Positions 40,976-50,943 of a DNA stretch of 64,000 nucleotides are shown here, in pieces. Under the pieces are notes generated by a model. That model was not told where the DNA came from. It saw nothing but the letters and a program-made list of their open reading frames with translations, and ran no database searches. Source of the stretch: Bostrychus sinensis (taxonomy: Eukaryota; Chordata; Actinopteri; Gobiiformes; Eleotridae); the NCBI GenBank assembly GCA_020698575.1, contig CM036239.1:47767763-47831762 (forward strand). Direction: 5' to 3'. The translations under genes were made by a program, and so were the position numbers. Position 1 is the stretch's first letter. The number at the start of each line of letters is the position of its first letter.

Positions 40976-42514
40976 TTGAGTGTTTGCGTAGCATTACGCA
41001 AACACTAATTGTTATGCAAGTTCTTTATTATTATTATTATTATTATATTTTTTTCCCGTTTTTCGGTTCGTTTCACGCCTTCAGCAGTTTAACCAATTTT
41101 TGCCATTTTTACATATAATGTTTGTGGTCATTGGGAGAATTATGCTATTACTTTTGGCAGTTCTACCACTTATGGTTTTTGTGCAAAATGCCATTTTATG
41201 CCGTATTTTTCCCATTGACTTATAATGGGGCTTGTACAAATTCATGTTTTTTGCACATTTTTCTGCCACTTATGGCCTTTATGCTCATTGTGCTTATTCT
41301 GCCATTCATTATGCTTCGTTTAACCAGCAGTTCAGCCATTTAAAGTGTTTGTGGTTTGTGCTATTTTATGCCATTTTTCTTCCCCATTCATTTCTAAAGG
41401 GACTTTTGCCATTTATTGTCTATCCTTGTACTTTTTATACATTTTTTGGTACAACCAGCATTTTAGTGATTTGTGCAGTTTCAGGCCATGTTCCCTCTAT
41501 TCAATTCTATTGTGCCACCTGCCATATTATGCCATTCTGCCCCATTATGCCTTTCTGCCCTTCTGCCCTTCCCTTTTGCTTTTTAAACTTTTTCTGCTTT
41601 TTTAAGGTTTTTATGCTTATTCTGCTTCTGCCTTCTAATTCTGCCTTTTACAGTTTTTGCATTTTGTGCCATTTTATGCCACTTTTCTGCCCCATTCATT
41701 TCTAATGGGAATTTTTCAATTTATTGTCTATCCATATACTTTTTATAAATTTTTTGGTACAACCAGCATTTTAGTGATTTGTGCAATTTCAGGCCATGTT
41801 CCCTCTATTCAATTCTATTGTGCCACCTGTCATATTATGCCATTCTGCCCCATTCTGCCTTTCTGCCCTTTCCTTTTGCTTTTTCAACTTTTTCTGCTTT
41901 TTGAAGCTTCTTCTGCTTATTCTGCTTCTGCCTTCTAATTCTGCCTTTTACAGTTTTTGCATTTTGTGCCATTTTATGCCACTTTTCCGCAAATTCAAAT
42001 TTTCTGCTTTTCCTTATGCAAATTCATTATTTCTACCTTTCTTTCTGCAAATTCTGCCATTTTTGGTCATTCTGCTCTTTCTGCTTCTGCTAAATAATTC
42101 TGCTTTTTAACGATTTTGCAAATTGTGCCATTTTATGCCATCTTTCTGCAAATTCAAATTTTCTGCTTTTCCTTATGCAGATTCATTATTTCTGCCTTTC
42201 CTTCTGCAAATTCTGCCGTTTTTGGTCATTCTGCTCTTTCTGCTTCTGCTAAATAATTCTGCTTTTTAACAATTGTGCAAATTGTGCCATTTTATGCCAT
42301 CTTTCTGCAAATTCAAATTTTCTGCTTTTCCTTATGCAAATTCATTATTTCTGCCTTCCCTTCTGCAAATTCTGCCGTTTTTGGTCATTCTGCTCTTTCT
42401 GCTTCTGCTAAATAATTCTGCTTTTTAACGATTCTGCAATTTATGCTATTTTATGCCATCAATTTTTCAGCTTACGCAAACACTCGCAATGGCTTCTGCC
42501 ATTGCAATTTCTAG
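40976..42514 (+). repeat. Array unit 27 (1539 bp) with one 5' hairpin
   Basis: Hairpin at 40978 with a TTATGCAAGTTC variant, TATATTTTTTT leader and header h1. Three short subrepeats precede the 3' module. Confidence 0.85.
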
Positions 42515-43819
42515 TTATTATTATTATATTTTTTTCCCGTTTTTCGGTTCGTTTCACGCCTTCAGCAGTTTAACCAATTTTTGCCATTTTTACATATAAT
42601 GTTTGTGGTCATTGGGAGAATTATGCTACTACTTTTGGCAGTTCTGCCACTTATGGTTTTTGTGCAAAATGCCATTTTATGCCATATTTTTCCCATTGAC
42701 TTATAATGGGGCTTGTACAAATTCATGTTTGTTGCACATTTTTCTGCCACTTATGGCCTTTATGCTCATTGTGCTCATTCTGCCAATGGTACTGCTTCAT
42801 TTAAGCAGCAGTTCAGCCATTTAAAGTGTTTGTGGTTTGTGCTATTTTATGCCATTTTTCTGCCCCATTCATTTCTAATGGGACTTTTGCCATTTATTGT
42901 CTATCCTTAAACTTTTAATACATTTTTTGGTACAACTAGCATTTTAGTGATTTGTGCAATTTCAGGCCATGTTTTCTCTATTCAATTCTATTGTGCCACC
43001 TGCCATATTATGCCATTCTGCCCCATTATTCCTTTCTGCCCTTCTGCCCTTCTCTTTTGCTTTTTAAACTTGTTCTGCTTTTTCTGCTTATTCTGCTTCT
43101 GCCTTCTAATTCTGCCTTTTACAGTTTTTGCATTTTGTGCCATTTTATGCCACTTTTCTGCCCCATTCATTTCTAATGGGACTTTTGCAATTTATTGTCT
43201 ATCCTTATACCTTTTATACATTTTTTTGGTACAACCAGCATTTTAGTGATTTGTGCAATTTCTGGTCATGTTCCCTCTATTCAATTCTATTGTGCCACCT
43301 GCCATATTATGCCATTCTGCCCCATTCTGCCTTTCTACCCTTCCCTTTTGCTTTTTCAACTTTTTCTGCTTTTTTTAAGCTTTTTCTGCTTACTCTGCTT
43401 CTGCCTTCCAATTCAGCCTTTTACAGTTTTTGCATTTTGTGCCATTTTATGCCACTTTTCAGCAAATTCAAAGTTTCTGCTTTTCCTTATGCAAATTCAT
43501 TATTTCTGCCTTTCCTTCTGCAAATTCTGCCGTTTTTGGTCATTCTGCTCTTTCTGCTTCTGCTAAATAATTCTGCTTTTTAACGATTTCGCAAATTGTG
43601 CCATTTTATGCCATCTTTCTGCAAATTTAAATTTTCTGCTTTTCTTTCTGCAAATTCATTATTTCTGCCTTTCCTTCTGCAACTTCTAGTCATTCTGCTC
43701 TTTCTGCTTCTGCTAAATAATTCTGCTTTTTAACGATTTTGCAATTTATGCTATTTTATGCCATAAATCTTTCACCTTACGCAAACACTCGCAATGGCTT
43801 CTGCCATTGCAATTTCTAG
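42515..43819 (+). repeat. Array unit 28 (1305 bp, short class)
   Basis: Shares the private ATGTTTGTTGCAC change (near 42726) only with unit 29, so the two are recent tandem duplicates. Confidence 0.85.
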
Positions 43820-45134
43820 TTATTATTATTATATTTTTTTCCCGTTTTTCGGTTCGTTTCACGCCTTCAGCAGTTTAACCAATTTTTGCCATTTTTACAT
43901 ATAATGTTTGTGGTCATTGGGAGAATTATGCTACTACTTTTGGCAGTTCTGCCACTTATGGTTTTTGTGCAAAATGCCATTTTATGCCATATTTTTCCCA
44001 TTGACTTATAATGGGGCTTGTACAAATTCATGTTTGTTGCACATTTTTCTGCCACTTATGGCCTTTATGCTCATTGTGCTCATTCTGCCAATGGTACTGC
44101 TTCATTTAAGCAGCAGTTCAGCCATTTAAAGTGTTTGTGGTTTGTGCTATTTTATGCCATTTTTCTGCCCCATTCATTTCTAATGGGACTTTTGCCATTT
44201 ATTGTCTATCCTTAAACTTTTAATACATTTTTTGGTACAACTAGCATTTTAGTGATTTGTGCAATTTCAGGCCATGTTTTCTCTATTCAATTCTATTGTG
44301 CCACCTGCCATATTATGCCATTCTGCCCCATTATTCCTTTCTGCCCTTCTGCCCTTCTCTTTTGCTTTTTAAACTTTTTCTGCTTTTTAAAGCTTTTTCG
44401 GCTTATTCTGCTTCTGCCTTCTAATTCTGCCTTTTACAGTTTTTGCATTTTGTGCCATTTTATGCCACTTTTCTGCCCCATTCATTTCTAATGGGACTTT
44501 TGCAATTTATTGTCTATCCTTATACCTTTTATACATTTTTTTGGTACAACCAGCATTTTAGTGATTTGTGCAATTTCTGGTCATGTTCCCTCTATTCAAT
44601 TCTATTGTGCCACCTGCCATATTATGCCATTCTGCCCCATTCTGCCTTTCTACCCTTCCCTTTTGCTTTTTCAACTTTTTCTGCTTTTTTTAAGCTTTTT
44701 CTGCTTACTCTGCTTCTGCCTTCCAATTCAGCCTTTTACAGTTTTTGCATTTTGTGCCATTTTATGCCACTTTTCAGCAAATTCAAAGTTTCTGCTTTTC
44801 CTTATGCAAATTCATTATTTCTGCCTTTCCTTCTGCAAATTCTGCCGTTTTTGGTCATTCTGCTCTTTCTGCTTCTGCTAAATAATTCTGCTTTTTAACG
44901 ATTTCGCAAATTGTGCCATTTTATGCCATCTTTCTGCAAATTTAAATTTTCTGCTTTTCTTTCTGCAAATTCATTATTTCTGCCTTTCCTTCTGCAACTT
45001 CTAGTCATTCTGCTCTTTCTGCTTCTGCTAAATAATTCTGCTTTTTAACGATTTTGCAATTTATGCTATTTTATGCCATAAATCTTTCACCTTACGCAAA
45101 CACTCGCAATGGCTTCTGCCATTGCAATTTCTAG
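43820..45134 (+). repeat. Array unit 29 (1315 bp, short class)
   Basis: Duplicate of unit 28. It differs mainly in the stretch 44370-44405, which reads as the usual long-subrepeat version. Confidence 0.85.
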
Positions 45135-46747
45135 TTATTATTATATTTTTTTCCCGTTTTTCGGTTCGTTTCACGCCTTCAGCAGTTTAACCAATTTTTG
45201 CCATTTTTACATATAATGTTTGTGGTCATTGGGAGAATTATGCTATTACTTTTGGCAGTTCTACCACTTATGGTTTTTGTGCAAAATGCCATTTTATGCC
45301 GTATTTTTCCCATTGACTTATAATGGGGCTTGTACAAATTCATGTTTTTTGCACATTTTTCTGCCACTTATGGCCTTTATGCTCATTGTGCTTATTCTGC
45401 CATTCATTATGCTTCGTTTAACCAGCAGTTCAGCCATTTAAAGTGTTTGTGGTTTGCGCTATTTTATGCCATTTTTCTTCCCCATTCATTTCTAAAGGGA
45501 CTTTTGCCATTTATTGTCTATCCTTGTACTTTTTATACATTTTTTGGTACAACCAGCATTTTAGTGATTTGTGCAGTTTCAGGCCATGTTGCCTCTATTC
45601 AATTCTATTGTGCCACCTGCCATATTATGCCATTCTGCCCCATTATGCCTTTCTGCCCTTCTGCCCTTCCCTTTTGCTTTTTAAACTTTTTCTGCTTTTT
45701 TAAGGTTTTTATGCTTATTCTGCTTCTGCCTTCTAATTCTGCCTTTTACAGTTTTTGCATTTTGTGCCATTTAATGCCACTTTTCTGCCCCATTCATTTT
45801 TAATGGGACTTTTGCAAAATCATAATTTCTGCCTTTCCTTTTGCAAATTCTGCCCTTTTTGGTCATTTTGCTTGTGCTACTTTTAACCAATAATTCTGCC
45901 TTTTACAGTTTTTGCATTTTGTGCCGTTTTCTGCCATTTTTCTGCCCAATTCATTTCTAATGGGACTTTTGGCCTTTATGGTCTATCATGATACTTTTTA
46001 TAATTTTTTTTGGTACAACCAGCATTTTTGTGATTTGTGCAATTTCTGGCCATGTTCCCTCTATTCAATTCTATTGTGCCATCTGCCATATTATGCCATT
46101 CTGCCCCATTCTGCCTTTCCCATTTTCCTTTTGCTTTTTCAACTTTTTCTGCACTTTTACACCCCTTCTGCTTATTCTGCTTCTGCTACTTTAAACCAAT
46201 AGTTCTGCCTTTTACAATTTGTGCATTTTGTGCCGTTTTATGCCATTTTTCTGCCCCATTCTGCCTTTCTGCCCTTCTCTTTTGCTTTTTCAACTTTTTC
46301 TGTTTTTTGAAGGTTTTTCTGCTTATTCTGCTTCTGCCTTTTACAGTTTTTGCATTTTGTGCCATTTTATGCCACTTTTCTGCAAATTCAAATTTTCTGC
46401 TTTTCCTTATGCAAATTCATTATTTCTGCCTTTCTTTCTGCAAATTCTGCCATTTTTGGTCATTCTGCTCTTTCTGCTTCTGCTAAATAATTCTGCTTTT
46501 TAACGATTTTGCAAATTGTGCCATTTTATGCCATCTTTCTGCAAATTCAAATTTTCTGCTTTCCCTTTGCAAATTCATTATTTCTGCCTTTCCTTCTGCA
46601 AATTCTGCCGTTTTTGGTCATTATGCTCTTTCTGCTTCTGCTAAATAATTCTGCTTTTTAACGATTTTGCAATTTATGCTATTTTATGCCATAAATTTTT
46701 TAGCTTACGCAAACACTCGCAATGGCTTCTGCCATTGCAATTTCTAG
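45135..46747 (+). repeat. Array unit 30 (1613 bp), the terminal unit
   Basis: Header h1, core like unit 21. It is intact to its final CTAG at 46744-46747, after which array sequence stops and flanking DNA (TTTTAATTAATTTGAG) begins. Confidence 0.9.
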
Positions 46748-47165
46748 TTTTAATTAATTTGAGTAATCTGCGTTAGCATGGCTGGCGTGGCTAATCGGGA
46801 GAATCGGTGGGCCGGTCAGTTTGAGGGCTGCCAGAGCCGCTGTACGTCAATGCTCAAGGATCATTGGCTGTGCATTGTACAGTCGCCGCTGGCTCAGCTG
46901 TGAATTTGTGTTACTGCTGTGATCTGAGGGCCGTCCTCCAGTTCCCCTGTAAACAATGAGCAGTGACTGCTGTTCAGGCTCTGTCAGGGACAGTCAGCTG
47001 TTTCTGACTGGATGCTCTCCACAGATGCTTCCTTACTCGCCCTGTTTCCTGTCAGGTTAACAGTGTGAGCAGTGTAAAAGCTGAGCTAAAGCTAACAGCA
47101 GCTAAAGCTTCTGCAGTGGAACAGGACTGGTTATATCACAGTCTGTGTAAATGTGTCTCCTAAAG
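46748..47165 (+). other. GC-richer unique flank of the array, possible untranslated exon
   Basis: Composition changes abruptly at the array edge: after a short AT-rich stretch the DNA becomes balanced and carries no satellite words. A donor-like CTAAAG/GTAAGG sits at 47165/47166. I see no convincing coding frame. It could be a 5' untranslated exon of an unseen + strand gene or simply unique intergenic DNA. Confidence 0.25.
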
Positions 47166-47780
47166 GTAAGGTTGGCTATCACTGACTGTTGCTTCTCTCT
47201 GTGAGGATTTAAGTTTAAAGGGACATGAGAGTCAGTATTTTAATTTACACTAAGTGGCTACATTCTAGGCTGTTTTAATATTGTAGGGCCATAATAAATT
47301 ATGCTCAGACAGTGTCATTTCTAAATTTGTTGAACAGATGAGATGCTTGTGTTGGCTGATCACTAACGGAGTGATGGACTTGATGTTTCTGAAGTATAAT
47401 CTCAGTACATGTGCTGAAGTGCTTTCTGCTGCAGAATGGGACAAGTCACTGTTGTCATGCAACATGCAGGAACTTGTGCATTTAACCTCGAATATTTATT
47501 ACATGTTTACTGTATGACCCCTTGACTCTTTGAGCCCTGGGCTCTGGCTCTGTGTCATTTGCTGCTACTGTCTGTAAGACTCTTGTGAATTCTCTTTTTA
47601 TTCTCTAAAAGTATAGCCTATAAAGCATCACTTTAGTTTTTTACACATCTTACTTATAGGTAGGTTAAGTACTTTCTCACTTTTCTGCTAAAAGCTTTTG
47701 TTGAACAATTTGATTAGGACCTGATACAAAGACAGATTTTATTCTATATTGTATTCACACTAAAGCCAACTAACACTATT
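47166..47780. other. Intergenic DNA, nothing recognised
   Basis: Mixed-composition single-copy-looking sequence. The only open frame on the - strand (47265-47465) has no recognisable domain. Confidence 0.4.
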
Positions 47781-48420
47781 TAAAACACACCAGGATACAT
47801 AAAATTACATCTCTTTTTTCAAAAATTTCTGGGGGAGGACCCTCAGACCCCCCTATTTCTATTATATTATATATTATATTGTATATTATGTACCCTTTTT
47901 TTATTATTCAACTGTAATCTAAAAACTTGTTTTTATAGATTTATGCAAAAGAAAAATGGCGTTAAGTTGAATGAGGGCTGGTCTACAAAAAAATTCCCGG
48001 GCTGAAAATGAGTCCCACTTTAATATTTATGATGCAGATTTTTGGCATGAGCCCCTAAATTTTCTGCTTGTGCCCCTAAAAATTTTTCAGGTGCCACAGT
48101 GCCCCTGGCAAAAAAAGTTAGTCTGGAGCCCTGCTTTAAAACAAATTTTAGCTAACAAGCAGTGTTTTTTAATAACATTTTTATAGAAATATATGGAGAA
48201 AAACATGACATAGTCTTTGAAGGAAGTTGTATAGTTAGGGGGTCCACGTGGGATTTTTGGAAATTTTAACTCTTAACTTTGGGAATGGCTGATATACTCA
48301 ATATACATTTGAATTATGTACTATGTATGGACAATTCAGGCCTTCTTTGGGAGCCCCCTGGTGGCCTTGGGACCCTAAGCAGTTTGCTTATGCCTTAGGT
48401 AATGGCCCATTTGGGATACA
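47781..48420. mobile_element. Degraded hAT-like transposon debris
   Basis: Phrases such as CTGGGGGAGGACCCTCAGA (47829), GGCAAAAAAAGTTAGTCTGG (48108) and GGGACCCTAAGCAG (48369) resemble remnants seen repeatedly around fish hAT elements. A related fragment (GCACCAGAATACAGGAAAT) is at 49379. No terminal repeats or transposase can be delimited. This is recognition from memory of the repeat type, not alignment. Confidence 0.3.
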
Positions 48421-49000
48421 TCTCTCAAGCGCACATTTTATGTATCTTTCTTCCTCCTGTCTGTGATTTTCTGTGATAATTCTGGACCTTTCCTAAATAG
48501 TTCTCACCACTGATAATTTGTGTGGTGTTCCAATGTCCATAGCAGGTATTGGTTAGTGATGCAAAAATAAAACTTTCTGAAGCAATGAAGGTTTTCAACA
48601 AAACTGTATCAACAAAAGGCTCACGACTCAAAGCTTCATTCATGTGTACACATCATGTGACCTGTCACGTTTGGCACTTCGTTTATCACACATCTAATGG
48701 GCTTCAAAAGTGAGAGTCCTCTGCACAGCTGCTTCTGTGCAATCTGAGCGTGGGTTTTCTAAAGCAGAATTGTAAATTAAAAGAAAAGAAATAGGACCAG
48801 CCAGCGTTGTGGAAAAAAATGTTTTCTTAAATAAAAATCCAAATTGAGGACACAATTAGCTATTGTATTCTGTTCTGTTCTCCGTTCTTAAGTTTACAAA
48901 AGGAGTGACTGTCTTTAGGGTTTTTATAATCTTTTTCTATAATTTTTATATTTTATATAATCTTTTTTATAATTTGTATAATCTGTTCATAGACATGTTA
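48421..49000. other. AT-rich intergenic DNA
   Basis: 48425-48720 may be further hAT-like debris (GCTTCATTCATGTG). 48925-48990 is an imperfect TTTTTATAAT-type low-complexity run. No gene is seen. Confidence 0.3.
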
Positions 49001-49626
49001 AAATGCATTCTGCAGCAGATGAGAATGAAGGCTCAGACTGTGTTTCTAAGAGCCTGAGTCGGGGCGGAGCAGAGCGATGTCTGGGGCCACACTGGGCATT
49101 GGGGAACCACGAAGAGAAACTTGGTCAGATTTTTACAATCATCACTGTAGTGCAAGTTAGACAGCATGCAGGAGGTTTTCTTGTCTTATCAGATTTTTAC
49201 ATAAAAACAGAAGTTAATGCCCAAATAGTTTGATTTATGCTTCTGCGTAAGTAGAGCAGCAGCTCATGTTTAAAATAGAAAAGTTGTTATAATAATGGTT
49301 TGTCTTGAATCTTGGAGAAAGAGCACAAATAATATATTTCCTACAGCCAGGTAAAAATAATATAATGTCATCTAAAATGCACCAGAATACAGGAAATTGC
49401 TAAGGTTTTGTTGAAATTTTATAATAAATAAATTCATTTTATTTTCTGCTATACATAATGGGCACTTATACATACACATATTGAGGAACCCCTGAATTTC
49501 TCTGTTTTAAGTCTTTGGATTGTGTGCTGTTGTTCAAGCATTATGCACATTAACAATATTTTATAGTGTATTTCTACATGCAAATTATTGTCTGTAAAAC
49601 ATAATCTAGGTTATGTCTCTGTCACC
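49001..49626. other. Intergenic DNA, no gene recognised
   Basis: Short frames only, without domain signatures. Includes the small hAT-like fragment near 49370-49400. Confidence 0.35.
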
Positions 49627-49712
49627 GGTCCGTGTACCTGCTGGCCATTTGATATTGGTTTTGAAATGGAAAATCCAAAATTGGAAAACAACCCATTTCC
49701 TGATTAGCAAAT
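49627..49712 (+). repeat. Left terminal inverted repeat, copy 1
   Basis: Mirrors 50479-50564. The arms differ by a few substitutions and one-base indels, which suggests moderate age. Confidence 0.7.
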
Positions 49713-50478
49713 TAAAATGGAAAATATAAAAACAAAAAAAATGAGCCCTTTATTCTATTACAAATCAAAAAAACAAAAAATTAAAATTAAAAAACAAATT
49801 TACACTGCACAATTGGTAGATGGAAGAACACTGATGTGCGCATGTGCGGTACGACGTAAATTTTAGCAATCTATAATGCTAACTTTTAGTTGATCTAACT
49901 TATTAATTAATGATTTAAAAACAAAGGTATACAATAATCCTACAGTTATAATGGTAAAATTTGTTAGATTATAGTTCGGTAGAAGTCCGTTTTCGGGCAT
50001 GTTCATAGCAACGGTAAAAATATGAGCGGCCGCACATTTTAGAGGCGAGAGGAAGCCGTACGCTGCACGAGCATCTGTGTTTGCATTCATTTCATTAAGT
50101 GAACTTAAACTAGCCCTCATCTCACAGATAACAGAGATCAGAGCTCACTGTGAATAAGAGATGACTTTATCTAAAGTGGAGAGAGGGCAAAGAGACCATG
50201 AATGTTGTCCACGTGCACCTCAGGTGTGCCTAGCTCCAGTCCACACCTGTGTTCCTCGAGAGTAAGTAACATGGATCCGCATCACCTGCACTGCACTCCC
50301 CGCTTCTGCTTCCTCTGCCTGTGTCTGTCCACACTAAATGTTCACAAGGCTTTCACACAGAAAAGTTAGGAACCTTTGTGAACTGCCCACATGGGATTTA
50401 GTTCTAGCCAGTCTCAGGAGCCTTTTGCCGGCTTTGGCGAGGAACATACAGCGCCTGTAGAGCACCATGGAGGGGTAA

Positions 50479-50564
50479 TTTGGTAATCGGGAAACGGGTT
50501 GTTTTTCAATTTTGGATTTTCCATTTCAAAACCAAAATTGAATGGCAAGCAGGTACACCGTCCG
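50479..50564 (-). repeat. Right terminal inverted repeat, copy 1
   Basis: Reverse complement of the left arm. Ends CAGGTACACCGTCCG. Confidence 0.7.
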
Positions 50565-50943
50565 CTACCCCTCTGTGAGCTGTGGCCTCAGGCTAACCAC
50601 CCTGATAAAAAATTTCTGACTCCGCCGCTGTTCAGATAGTCCACAAAATTTTGTGTTAATATAATAAACCTGTTAACAAGTATTGCTAAAAAATACTTGT
50701 TACTGTCAGCAAACCCAAAACACGCACAGTCAATTTACAAATTATAAGTTCAGAACCCATTAGGGGTTCATGCATGAATGGAGCCTATCCCAGCAAGCAA
50801 ACCCACCGACAGGTTTGCTGGAGCCTGGGGCAAGAAGGCTTCACATGGGCCCCCTTATAATAGAAAACAAAAGAAGAGGGACCATTTCTGGGACCCTCTG
50901 ACCATGAGGCCTGGGAAAACGGACAATTTTTGTGATAGCTTAC

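Larger units (their letters stand above)
1..46747 (+). repeat. Satellite array of Helentron/HINE-like units in head-to-tail tandem
   Basis: Thirty complete units (1305-1776 bp) and one left-truncated unit all point the same way. Each unit has an optional 5' hairpin module, an ATT microsatellite, a header beginning CCCGTTTTTCGG, a core of pyrimidine-rich subrepeats (periods near 159 and 300 bp), and an invariant 3' module with a stem-loop and CTAG. The 5' module start (GAGTGTTTGCGTA) is the exact reverse complement of the 3' subterminal TACGCAAACACTC. Family knowledge: a 5' inverted repeat, microsatellite, core, subterminal inverted repeat, 3' stem-loop and T-T target characterise non-autonomous Helentrons (HINE, DINE-1). 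Inference: the satellite grew from such an element. The left edge lies outside the window, and no Rep/helicase coding sequence is present. The alternative is a plain satellite that gained these ends by chance, which I think less likely. Confidence 0.85.
49627..50564. mobile_element. Non-autonomous DNA transposon with ~85-bp terminal inverted repeats (copy 1)
   Basis: The left end (GGTCCGTGTACCTGCT from 49627, continuing to about 49712) pairs with the right end (50479-50564) in inverted orientation with few mismatches, including TTTTGAAATGGAAAATCC and AAAACAACCC on both arms. The interior (about 770 bp) carries no transposase. No clean target duplication abuts the ends. A second element at about 61614 shares GTCCGTGTACC at its tips. 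I cannot name the superfamily. Confidence 0.7.

Noticed and set aside
1..46747. About 150 open frames of 60-198 codons in the array as genes
   Set aside because: They recur in register with the tandem unit, overlap in several frames, change length with single-base differences and consist of low-complexity L/F/C/S/H residues (or K/R/Q on the other strand).
1..46747. CRISPR array
   Set aside because: The repeats are kilobase-scale units without short direct repeats and unique spacers, in a vertebrate context.
47971..48186. A 71-codon frame at 47971 as a gene
   Set aside because: It lies in hAT-like debris and has no conserved domain.
50785..50943. Extension of NXPE exon B to a stop at 50785
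   Set aside because: The matching NXPE sequence ends at AAG/GTAAGC (50944). The residues beyond (SYHKNCPFSQ onward) do not resemble the family and look intronic.
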